From Rosa chinensis (Eukaryota > Streptophyta > Magnoliopsida > Rosales > Rosaceae), in assembly GCF_002994745.2 (NCBI RefSeq), contig NC_037094.1:13329001-13393000 (forward strand): a stretch of DNA of 64,000 bases, read 5' to 3'. The translations under genes and the position numbers were made by a program. The stretch's first letter is position 1; each line of letters opens with the position of its first letter. The notes below the pieces were generated by a model. That model was given only the letters and a program-made list of their open reading frames with translations. It was not told the origin of the DNA and did no database searches. Below are positions 54,442-64,000 of the stretch, one piece after another.

Positions 54442-55449
54442 TCATAAAGCGACAAGAGGGTCGGAGGCAAAGAGGTCGCCGATGTCTTGGAAATAGTCGC
54501 AGGTTGTGGTGGCGGAGGATCCGAACCCGAAATCCACAGCCGAATCGGCGAAGATGTCGCCGAAATTTCCGAAATCGCAGAAGCTTTCTTTGAAAACACT
54601 GCTCTCTTCCAAGAAGTCAGGTATTGTCGTCTGGAAATCGAAGATGTCGTTTGGAATGAAGCTCTCGAAGCTGGTGTGGTCGGAGAGCTCCGAGAAGTTC
54701 TCGGAAACACAAGAGTCTTCCCGGACTTCGAGTTGTTGTTGAGGTTGTTGTTTGGGACTCGGCGACGAAGAGTCGTCTTCGTTTGACGGCGAGGGACAGC
54801 GGAGCACGGAGGTTGGGGAGCAGATAGTGTTGTGTGACTCCTCGCCGGAATTGTAGCCGTAACTGACGACCGGCTTAACGTTGGACATAATGTCTGCCTC
54901 GCGCTCCTCCCCCTCTGACTTGACCGCCGGAGGAGAGTGGAAGTTGGTGAGCGCGTGAGGTCCACGCAGCTGGATGGCGGCGTTGTCGTACACCATAGCC
55001 GCTTCCTCAGCCGTATCGTACGTACCCAACCAGAGCCGTACACGCCTGAACGGGTCTCTGATTTCCGCCGCCCATTTCCCCCACGGCCTCTGCCTCACTC
55101 CCCGGAACTTCTTCCCGGGCGCGGGCTTCAAAGTCCGGTGAGTCGCCGGAACCACGGTTTTTCCGGCGGCCTTCTTCCTCACCGTCCTGGACGTCCTGCT
55201 CTTCCAGACCGCCGCCGCCGCCGACTCCTCGGCCTCCCTGGAACACGACTCAATCGAAATCTCATTCACATACTTCTTCACTCTCTGGCGGCCGAAGAAC
55301 GCCTCGGGCTCGTCGTCGCTGGAGGAATCGGTGGCGTCGCCGTCAGTGACGGAAATCCGTACAATCCTGGGCCGCACCGCCTCGGCTTCGGAATTAGAGA
55401 CGAGCTTGGTGAGGTTCCGGTGCTGCGAGTACTTGACGGCTGGATTCAT
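54442..55449 (-). CDS. cytokinin response factor (CRF-type AP2/ERF transcription factor)
   Basis: A single intact exon encodes 335 residues. The N-terminal CRF domain is present ([12 protein letters not shown] at 6-17 and [20 protein letters not shown]). The AP2/ERF DNA-binding domain spans about 113-172, with [19 protein letters not shown] and [14 protein letters not shown]-terminal [12 protein letters not shown] motif is the putative phosphorylation site of the CRF group. The tail is acidic and Phe/Asp-rich, as in activation domains. CRFs act in the nucleus downstream of cytokinin two-component signalling and in stress and development. The composition suggests CRF4-like, but the exact paralogue is not settled. 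The gene has a long leader with two short upstream ORFs and a TATA box about 0.63 kb before the ATG. Confidence 0.95.
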   Translation of the reverse strand: MNPAVKYSQHRNLTKLVSNSEAEAVRPRIVRISVTDGDATDSSSDDEPEAFFGRQRVKKYVNEISIESCSREAEESAAAAVWKSRTSRTVRKKAAGKTVVPATHRTLKPAPGKKFRGVRQRPWGKWAAEIRDPFRRVRLWLGTYDTAEEAAMVYDNAAIQLRGPHALTNFHSPPAVKSEGEEREADIMSNVKPVVSYGYNSGEESHNTICSPTSVLRCPSPSNEDDSSSPSPKQQPQQQLEVREDSCVSENFSELSDHTSFESFIPNDIFDFQTTIPDFLEESSVFKESFCDFGNFGDIFADSAVDFGFGSSATTTCDYFQDIGDLFASDPLVAL

Positions 55450-55474
55450 GGCTAGATAGACTCGGAAATAATCT

Positions 55475-55501
55475 TCAGATTCTACCGCAGCTCATTCGCA
55501 T
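55475..55501 (-). promoter_or_regulatory. upstream ORF 2 of the CRF gene
   Basis: On the minus strand ATG CGA ATG AGC ... TGA encodes 8 residues (MRMSCGRI), with two in-frame ATGs. It ends 25 nt before the CRF start codon. Confidence 0.55.
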
Positions 55502-55717
55502 TGAAAGCGAGGTGAGTGAGTCAGAGAGCCCCCCCCAGTGGGAGCGTCAAATAGCTAGAAATTGGAAAAAGGTGGGAGAGATTCTTTGGGAGAAGAGAAT
55601 AAAGAAGAAGATAAAAAGGAAAGCCTGAGCGATTCAGGAGGAACACGTTAAAGAGAAGCCTCGAAACGGAGAGAAGCTAACCCCAAACCCAAAAAAAAAA
55701 AAAAATCTTGGAAGGAA

Positions 55718-55747
55718 TTAAATAGTCACAAGCAGAAAAAGCTCCAT
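55718..55747 (-). promoter_or_regulatory. upstream ORF 1 of the CRF gene
   Basis: On the minus strand a 9-residue frame (MELFLLVTI) lies about 300 nt before the CRF ATG, inside the leader predicted from the TATA box. No other sense ATG occurs in the leader besides this and uORF 2. Confidence 0.5.
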
Positions 55748-56074
55748 CAAAGGACGAGAAATTTCTCAGAAAGTTTAAACCTTACCCCCCACCTTAGTGA
55801 CGAGACCGTAAAGCTCAAACCCGAAAAAAAGCAGAGATAGGAGTGAGTGGAGTGGCTTTTAACCGGAAAGGGAGAGGGAATAAATGTCCGGAATCGGCCT
55901 CCGAAAGACTACGATTTTCTGTTTGGCTTTTGGGAAAGAGAGGACTGTGAGTACTGGGTTTTTGCTCTGTACTGAGAAAAATTAGAGAGAGTGAGTGAGG
56001 AGAGGAGTCTTGAAGATAGATAACACACGCAGAGAGAAAGAAGCACAGTATTCGCTGGATACCAAAACTACCTA

Positions 56075-56083
56075 CTTTTATAG
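56075..56083 (-). promoter_or_regulatory. TATA box of the CRF gene
   Basis: The minus strand reads CTATAAAAG. A start about 30 bp downstream (near 56045) would give a leader of about 600 nt rich in pyrimidines. A shorter leader from a nearer start is possible. Confidence 0.6.
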
Positions 56084-56099
56084 GACGATCCCAACAGCC

Positions 56100-59000
56100 G
56101 AAATCGGTAAACCCGGTTTAAGAGCCACATTTAAAAATTTGTTTTTGCTTCTCTGTTTCTTTTATTTTTTTTACTTATCATCCACCGTTAAACCGGGTGG
56201 GGCCCGCTTCCCGGTGGTGGAGCTCTCGAGCTTTCAGTGGCGAGAGTCGGAGATATTTTACGAGGCGCCGCGCCTGTCGGGCAAGTGGGGTCGGTGAGAG
56301 AAGGAGATCCAATGAGAGGGTTGCTCTAGGTGTGGGGCAGACGGGCCCGGTGCTGAGTCAGCTAGTGGTGAAAACAAATAAAAGAAAAAATTCATATTTT
56401 CATTCTCGGAATTTGGGATTCGGGTCACGTGAGACGACACATGCGTTGGTTTGACTGGGGAGTAAGGATTAATTAATGAGGTTAATGACCCGTTGAATGA
56501 GCAGTAATTACTTCTTAACCTTCGGTTATGGAAGTTTGTACTCGGGGCATTTCCGTCATTCCGCTAAATCTATGACTATAAGGACTATAAGTTATCTGTG
56601 GACTCTGCGGAGGTGGGTGGTGTTGGTGGTGTCGTTGGGGTTATTTTATTTACCATTTAAAAAATTTTCACCCCCTTCCCCTTATCTTTTTATAGCTAAG
56701 TTTAACGTGGCAGGCAGCCTCGAATTTTGTGGCCATTTTTGTTTTTTTTTTTAATTACGTTTTCATCTCCTTAACCATGTATTGTCTGCCCCTCTTTCAG
56801 ATATCAACATGCCGACACCTGTCGAGAGATGATAGGGCCAAGTCCGTGATCGCACGGAGAAAAACATCTTTGCTTGGTGCCCAAGTAGCAAGCCTAAGAA
56901 GAAAATTCTGATTTCGAATTTTTTTTTTTGTGGTTTTTTTTTTCTTTTGGGGCAAGGCATGCTTTTCTTGGCAATAAGTAATGGCCCCAGCATTCAAAAT
57001 TTGGGGGAAATTGAACATTGTAGGCGTTGGATCATAAAGATGGTGTTTTTGTCTTGCGCCACTAGTTAGATGCTGGTGCTTGAAACGGACGTGGTGGAAT
57101 TCAATGTGAACAAATTAAAGAGGAGGAAGGGGCACGAGTTTTTTTTTTTTTTTTTTCACAAATCTTTTTCCTTTTTAGGCATGTCTTAATTTGGGCTATT
57201 ATTATGGGGTAGAGCAAACCAGGTAGTAATAATGTGTGGTTTTGGGTGTTATGTTTGATTGGTTTGGATTAATCTCAGTGGTTTAGATGGCAGGTTATTG
57301 GAGTCCCTTTGTCTGGTTATCCCCTGATTATACCTTGCGTGATTGTCAAGGTGACTAAATAGTTACTCACTTTTTATATCTCTTTTCATATTTAAAATTA
57401 TTCTTACTTTATTTTAAAATGTCTCGTATAAGTGTGGATAATTATTAAGTTGTTCATTCTAATATAATAAATAGGTTCTCAAGTGGGTAACCGTTGTAAT
57501 ATGAAATTTTGCGGTTTATGAACATTCGCATACAGTGTATTTTTTTTTAATTAATGTTTTTTCTTTTCTAAAAAAAAAAGAAATTTCTCATTAAAGTTTG
57601 TACGAAGAATTGAGACATGTTTTTGAAAGGTTCAAAGATGGAGCAAAGCTGGGTGGGTGCTAGTTTGGAAAAAACAATCATGTAGTACAGAGGGATTTAT
57701 ATAGATAGGTAAATATTTGGTAGCTCATAAATGACTCTAGTGTACGTTATATATGACTATATGTTTCTAGTTAGCTCGAGGTGTACTAATATGAATATAT
57801 AAGATGAACGTATTGGGTGAAGTACTGTCATTTTCAATTGTAAGGTAGCCACTAAAAGCATGCACATTAATGAAAATCTGTCAGGCTCGTGACAATTTGT
57901 TTCCTCTCATATTCTTCATGCATATATAAACAAAGTGATGATTATTCAAAAAAAAAAAAAACAAAGTGATTTCATACGGTGAATCTCCCTTTATTTCGGC
58001 CACATTTGTAAACTAATTATGTCTTCTTCTTCTTCTTCTTCTTTTTTCAAGTAAAATCTTTGACGAAAATGATAGTTTCTTAATTCAAGATTTAAAATTT
58101 TAATAATTTTTTAAAAGTGGAAATAACGCATATCTTCTATTTATATTAAGTATTGCACAGTTTCACAATTCAAATTACGTTAATCATGTGTTCATCTTTG
58201 TCCTTGTGTATTATTCTCAATGTACAATTTATCGGACATAACATCTTTCTAAACATATAATAGACTGGGACAGAAATAAAATCTTATCATTAAAATTTTG
58301 TGAAGCCACATTGTTCATATGCTGATCATATCCAAAATTCCAATCATAATGCTTGTTGTTTTTATGACATTATCATGTGGAAATTTTAGGTAGTAAATGC
58401 ATTTCATGCACCTATTTTCAGATCTATATTTTTGTTTTCTCAAAATATTGGCTTTAGATGTTGAATGGAGCAGTGACAGCGAAAACGCACAAGGGCAATA
58501 TAGTCATTGCATCCGGCAGAAAAACTGGGCTAATGGCAGAAGCGGTGGCATGGGCCAAGCAGCCCATATTGTGAGATTTGCTGCCACGGTGACCTCGAAC
58601 AACGTGTCAGACAATATCAGAGCCGTCCCGCTTGTTTCTTTTGCAATTTTATACCCTGAATATTTTAATTCCAGAAAATTAATTATTTGGTCGAGGGACA
58701 AATTTGTTTCTTTTGCACTGGGAACAAATTTAGCAGTCTTATTATGGGGCAACTTGCTCTCTTTCTTTACTATTTGTTTTCCAGTGGGGTATTGCCCCAG
58801 TCGGATTTCAGGTTTGTCGTGAAAGAGTTTCACATCTTATGTATTTCGGTAAGAATGTATTGATCGTAAATTTGAATGGAGTGGACGTCGGTATTGCATG
58901 TAACTTATAATATGGGATTCCAAGGTGCTAATTGATTTCCGAAGATGATATTTGGAGGAAGAATGTGATATTGTAATGTTTTATTGTGATGACGAGATCA

Positions 59001-62000
59001 TCATATTGATTTGATTTGGGAGTTAATTAAAATTAGTTCAAATCGTGAATTATTATATTATTGATTAGATAAAACATAACTTATTTTTAGACTACAATTT
59101 TTTATGATTGCGATAAGAGATTCTAGGGTGTACGTCATGCATGAGTATTTGAGCTAGATTAACTATCATGTCCAACTTTCAAGTGAAAATTCCTAATCCG
59201 CTTTCAAACACTTATCTGTAATCATCATATTATTCACTTAGAGCATGATTAGTTTTCGTAAATTATAATTTTCATAACATGATGAATGAGTGTTGAATTG
59301 ACACTCGAAAAACAACACTAATTACATATGTTACATTCCAATCTCCTCTTCGTCACTAATCATTTGGTAGTTGGATCATCACAACCACCATGCAAGGCTC
59401 TTCTCCGTAGATTTATGTCAAAGGAATTTCAAATCAGGAAAATGGAATGGAAATTCGTCATTTTCCAATAATTTTGCCGCTTTGTTGCACAACCAGATTT
59501 GGATTGCTTACCAGCTCCTAGTGCTTTAGATTTTGCCTTAATGGACTCTCTTCCAATTATGATGGATAGCAACATTGTTGTAGTGATGTGATCGCAAGCA
59601 AGAAAACAAAACCAGTGGGTGCTAATCAGCATGAAGGAATTGAACAGGTCCAAATTTGCAATATATATTAACAAAGAAATACCTGGAAGAGTGGCAACCA
59701 CAGTAGGAATTTGGATTTTGGGTAACCAAGCAAAACTATTAGGAATTTTGTCTCAACAATATAGACACAAAATTGGTGCATAAACTACAATACAAATATA
59801 CCCAGCTTCACAACTATAACAAATGGAGACGAGTTGCCATGGCGGCAGATTATTCTATGCTATTATTTTTATGGTCAAATCCCAAAATTGTCACTACTTA
59901 GTGATCCTATTATGCTATCTACCAAAAAAAGAAAAGGATAAATATACTCATGAAATTAATTTGATCCTAAAACGAATATCCATCATTTTTTTTATCAAAG
60001 AAAATTTAATTTCGAGGATGAAGTGATATCATTGTAAGTTGTTATCTTTCATATGGTTGTTATCTCATCCTCATCACGATTTTGTATAGCTCATTTGATT
60101 TTGTCATTAATTATAAATTGCATGGAACTTTGTTATTTAACCTGAATTTTGCCATGCACTTTATCCGGCCAAGATTTTTATCAAATCTTGTGCAACCACT
60201 TTTAGGAAAATTATTCCTCCATTAACAAAATTTCTTTTCGATATAATAGGAAGGGAATAGAGTAGCATACTTACACCGTTACACTATCAACTCTAAGGTG
60301 CTTCTAGTGACCATGGTTGCGTCAACTCAAATTTATTTTCACCTTTCTATATGTTCAGATATTTTATTTATAAGTGTGAGAATAAAATGTTCAACAAATT
60401 ACTTGCAAGAGGTTAAACTGATAGCAACTAGACAAGCAGAGTCAATGTGAGAAATTTTGTACTTCAACCTCATTAAAAAAAAATTCCTGAATTATACTGA
60501 AACCATCACACTAATGATATCTTGAAATTTGAATCATATAATAAAAAGGGATTCGTAATAATTTTATTTATTTTCTTCCCACTAATATTGAAACTTGTGT
60601 TTTGAGATCCAGTGGATGATTAACAAGAGAAGAGAAAATGGGGGCATTTGGATTCGCAAAGAAGAAGCAAAAAGAAAAGCTGTACGTAGTAGCTTTCTTG
60701 GAGTCTGCCTTGGTTTGGTTTGATTTGCTTATAATTAGGAGAGGAAGAAGGCCGTGTGAAACCACTCATAAAAAAACAATTAGCAAAGACTACATGGGAT
60801 TCGACAAATCCATGAGAGAGGTCCTGGTCTCTGAGCTATACATATTAACAAAACAAAACCAAACAAAAACAAATCATATTCATGTTCTAATTTTGTTTTG
60901 GCTTCTCAAACCACTAAATTTAAACACTTTGTTATTTGATAATTGTGCTGTTGCTTAACCTCGAGAGAGATAGACAAGTCAATCAGCATCATCATCATCT
61001 CCTAGATATATATTTCTAGCTAGTTGTGGTTGTGCTGCATTCTTTGAGCCACGAAAAACTTAGAGAGAATTCCCAGTATTAGTATTAATTTTATCAGATT
61101 TTGGTCCATTGCGAATTAACCTATCCCTATGTTCTTATTAATCAAGCACATAACTTTTACTCGGTTTCGAGTTATTGTTATTCGACAATCATGATGTTTA
61201 TGAAACATGAGAAAATATCTATCCCCCTCCTCCCGAAACAGAAAAATTGGTGTTTTTTAGGGACAGAAATTTGTTGATGTAATATTCTCTACTCTCAATT
61301 CAGAGTTATATGTTGGTTTTTTTAATAATTATTTTAGTGAGTATAAAAACCAAGAAAAGTAATTGCCGTATTACATTATCTCATTATTTTTTCCTTGTAC
61401 GTTCTAACTTATTTCTTGTTTCATGTTCCTTCGTCGCTTCTGTTTTATGCAAATTTCAATCAATTTTCTTTTATCATTCTTGTACAGTTGCTCCTATACT
61501 GTGTAATGTCAATATATGTGTTAATAGTTGCTCCACCCCAATAGTAGCTGGGTTTATACCCAGCATCAACATTATCTCCAAAACACCTCAAGAAACTGGC
61601 TCCCAACGATATTGTGGAACAACTACATATAGCTAATTAAATTGCTAATATTGTTTTTTTTTTTGTTGAAAATTCAAATAAGGAATTATGAGATATTAGC
61701 TCCTCGTACAAACACTATAGGGCACGAAGCTCACCCTTTTGATCCTGAATGAAAAGGGTCTGCCACTCTCCAGGAACCCACCACCCTTCCCTCTATTTGT
61801 TATTTTATTAATAAACAAAAGAAAACGTACAAGCTAAGAAGAAGGGGAAGACACAAACCTTCCCAAATACAAAAAGGAAAGGAAAACAGAGCTTCATGCA
61901 AGCCTAACAAAAGCTCAAAACTACAACTATGGACACCCCACACCAAACAGCCATAACAAAAGTTGATAACATTATTGACTTATTCAGTAGAACTGTACAA

Positions 62001-64000
62001 GTTTAATGAATTTTAGGGAGTAAACGGTTCACGGTTGTATGAAAAAAAAAAAAAAAAATTGAAACTAACTAGTTTGAAAAGTCTACTATAGAATCAAATT
62101 TCTTTTCTGCAACTATAACAAATAGGCTTACAATATTCGTATATTGTGGCATTTCTTTTTGTTTCCCGGGTATAGTTGGACATCAACTTCAAGTGCTCGA
62201 AGAACAGTACGAGTACATACTATTGACTAATAATACCAACTTCCTAATCTTCCTTTGTTTCTCTTTGGAAAAGCAATGTTTTAAACCCAGAAATTGAGGG
62301 TTTTATGGTGTAGGTAGGAATAATAAAGTGTGCAAACTAACATTAAAAGAATTGCAACAGAAAACATTAATAGGGAACAAAATCAAGGTTGGAAATTGAA
62401 ACAACAAGCCTAGTAAACTTGATTTAATGCCTTTAGGTCTACCATAAATAAAACCACACCAACTTCACTCTTGGACCATCATTATTGACTCTGTTCTTTC
62501 CTGATTCCGACCATCACTTTTATTCATCCCTTGACTTAGATCGCAAGTTGTCTGTTTGATTATTGGGTCATTGTCTATCTATATGATTACATGCATGTTT
62601 GGTACCCAACCATAACTTGGAACAGAATAATATCCCTCTTCAATGCTTGCACGTTCACAACTATAGTGCATAGTCATGCAAATGAAGTGTTTTACTTTCC
62701 ATGAAAGAAAGAGTAGTGGCATTTTTTTTCTTCTGTGATAAACAACATGCTACTGGTTCACATCTTGATTAGCTGTTTCAATCCTTATATGCATACATGA
62801 ATGATCGTTAGTCGTTACTGCATCCACCGATTAGAAATTGTTATTGTGCATTTAAAGTCGGAGTTAGAGGAACTTACTAATCAGAGTATCAGACAATTAA
62901 TTACCTCGAGCTTGAAATATCTCAAGGTGTCCAGGTCAATTTATAATAAAAACTCTTTGAGCACCCCATATTTACTTGGTCAAACATTAGTCTCAACTTC
63001 CGTTTTCTCCAATGCAGTGGTTTTTGATCGTTTCCCTCACTCTAACAGTCTCAAGTCCATGAATATTTGCATATAGTTATAGTTCTAAACTTCTGATAAC
63101 ACACATCATGCTGACAGGTTGATAATCGCTTATGTGCATATACCTTCACACTTCCACATGCTTTAGTACATGTTTATAGAAGTTTTTTTGATAAGATACA
63201 TGTTTATAGAAGTTTAGAGTTGTATGTCTATAGTATTTGACTAAGTAACTCGAAAGCGATTGATCAAGGAATGATTAGCACTAATAAATGGTTACACGAT
63301 CAGACTACAATGAATAATTAGCACTAATATATGGTTAGATGATTAGGTTATAAGCAACAAGTGATTAAAGAGACCCGTAATAATACTTAAACCAAAACTT
63401 TTAGGTCAAGTCCACTTCATCAAACGGCTTGAAGTCCATGAAAATGGCGACCAAGCTCGACAATGGCCACATCATATGATTTGAGTGGGGATCAAAGCAG
63501 GTAGAGATAACTCACTCTTTGTCCTCAGTAGAGACAATTAGCCCTCAGAAAGCACACTACTAATTTTGATTATAGTAGTAATTAACGGCCTGATTTTCTG
63601 GGGCCAGGGTCCTTTACAACTCCTGTGCACGACTCATTATTTGAAATTTCTCTTCCCCTTTCTGCATTAAGCTTTCCACGTGCAATTCAAGTTTTTTTTT
63701 TTTTTTTTTGAAAAAAAGAAGTTGGTCAATTGCGAATTAATTAGTGCAAGTGCAAAGTTGCTAGACATAGAAAGACATGGATCCCTGTGTACAATATATA
63801 TAATGTAAACGAAACTATAGCCTGAGATACAACTACGCAAATTTATTTGGTTTTATGGGGAACAAGGCCTAATTAAATACGATTGTCACAGGGCACAGGC
63901 CACAGTTCTTGACTCCATGGTTTCTGGTTCTTGAGGTTTAGGTAGGTAGTCTTGTAAACTCAGATCATGTTCTAATATTAATATCCCATCACAAAATAAG
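56100..64000. other. long intergenic region, no gene recognised
   Basis: I found no frame with recognisable domains in these 7.9 kb. Present are a (TCT)n run at 58022-58046, many poly-A and poly-T runs (57140-57157, 62041-62058, 63691-63709), a 19-bp direct repeat at 63167-63185 and 63197-63215, and a diverged 43-bp-period repeat at 63270-63350 (ATTAGCACTAATA). Frames of 60-140 codons, for example 58397-58822 and 60638-60958, overlap opposite-strand frames and lack motifs. Confidence 0.55.

Noticed and set aside
54318..55043. 241-codon minus-strand frame overlapping the CRF gene
   Set aside because: It is an out-of-phase shadow of the AP2/ERF frame; the codon pattern and motifs lie in the other phase.
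58397..58833. Frames of 141 (+) and 109 (-) codons
   Set aside because: They oppose each other over the same bases and neither resembles a known family.
59429..59701. 90-codon minus-strand frame with a basic segment near its end
   Set aside because: A short GKQSKSG-like part looked exon-like, but no partner exon or family could be identified.
61720..61960. Possible minus-strand LINE 3' end with AATAAA-like string
   Set aside because: No A-tail or target duplication could be found.

Overview
The window is nuclear DNA from a flowering plant, almost certainly a eudicot. It has spliced genes with AT-rich introns, plant-only families (SPA, plant MLKL, AG-peptide, early-nodulin-like, CRF), long AT-rich intergenic DNA and several layers of plant transposable elements. 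The proteins look rosid-like, perhaps Rosaceae, but I cannot fix the genus from the sequence alone. I see no rRNA gene, no convincing tRNA gene, no CRISPR array and no viral genome.

Layout. 1-1800: duplicated non-coding DNA and a tiny retroposition footprint. 1806-9057: a complete minus-strand Ty1/copia retrotransposon with identical 217-bp LTRs, a 5-bp target duplication, intact gag and pol, and an unusual 1.1-kb leader. 9063-11400: repeats and an RNase H relic. 12451-17427 (+): a SPA1/SPA2-type light-signalling gene with seven coding exons. 18752-21165 (-): a plant MLKL pseudokinase gene. 23286-24453: a retroposon. 25619-29140 (+): an eight-exon Golgi nucleotide-sugar transporter gene. 30137-30397 (+): a small DUF7722-like gene. 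33741-34306 (+): an AG-peptide gene. 34994-36222 (-): a small twin-CX9C gene. 36800-39080: tandem repeats, a Tourist-like MITE and a DUF1645 relic. 40854-41695 (+): an early-nodulin-like phytocyanin gene. 42334-42585: a SINE. 44005-45321 and 47250-48960: two more retroposons, the second carrying a broken DUF4283 gene. 50150-52164: a duplicated RNase H relic and two MITEs. 54442-55449 (-): a cytokinin response factor gene with a long leader. 56100-64000: no supportable gene.

There is no operon-like organisation. The host genes belong to separate pathways: COP1/SPA light signalling, MLKL immunity, Golgi sugar transport, cell-surface glycoproteins, mitochondrial-type CX9C folding and cytokinin-responsive transcription. 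The order MLKL - transporter - DUF7722 resembles an Arabidopsis chromosome 5 neighbourhood as I remember it, which would make this an old conserved block.

The most interesting signal is in the copia element. Its sense strand has no ATG from the presumed transcription start to the gag ATG (about 1.15 kb). A good splice acceptor lies directly before the gag ATG, another acceptor-like site lies directly before the separate pol ATG, and one good donor lies upstream of both. This suggests that gag and pol are expressed by alternative splicing of a scanning-permissive leader. All exon boundaries given here were read by eye from GT/AG sites, phase and family similarity; none was tested against transcripts.
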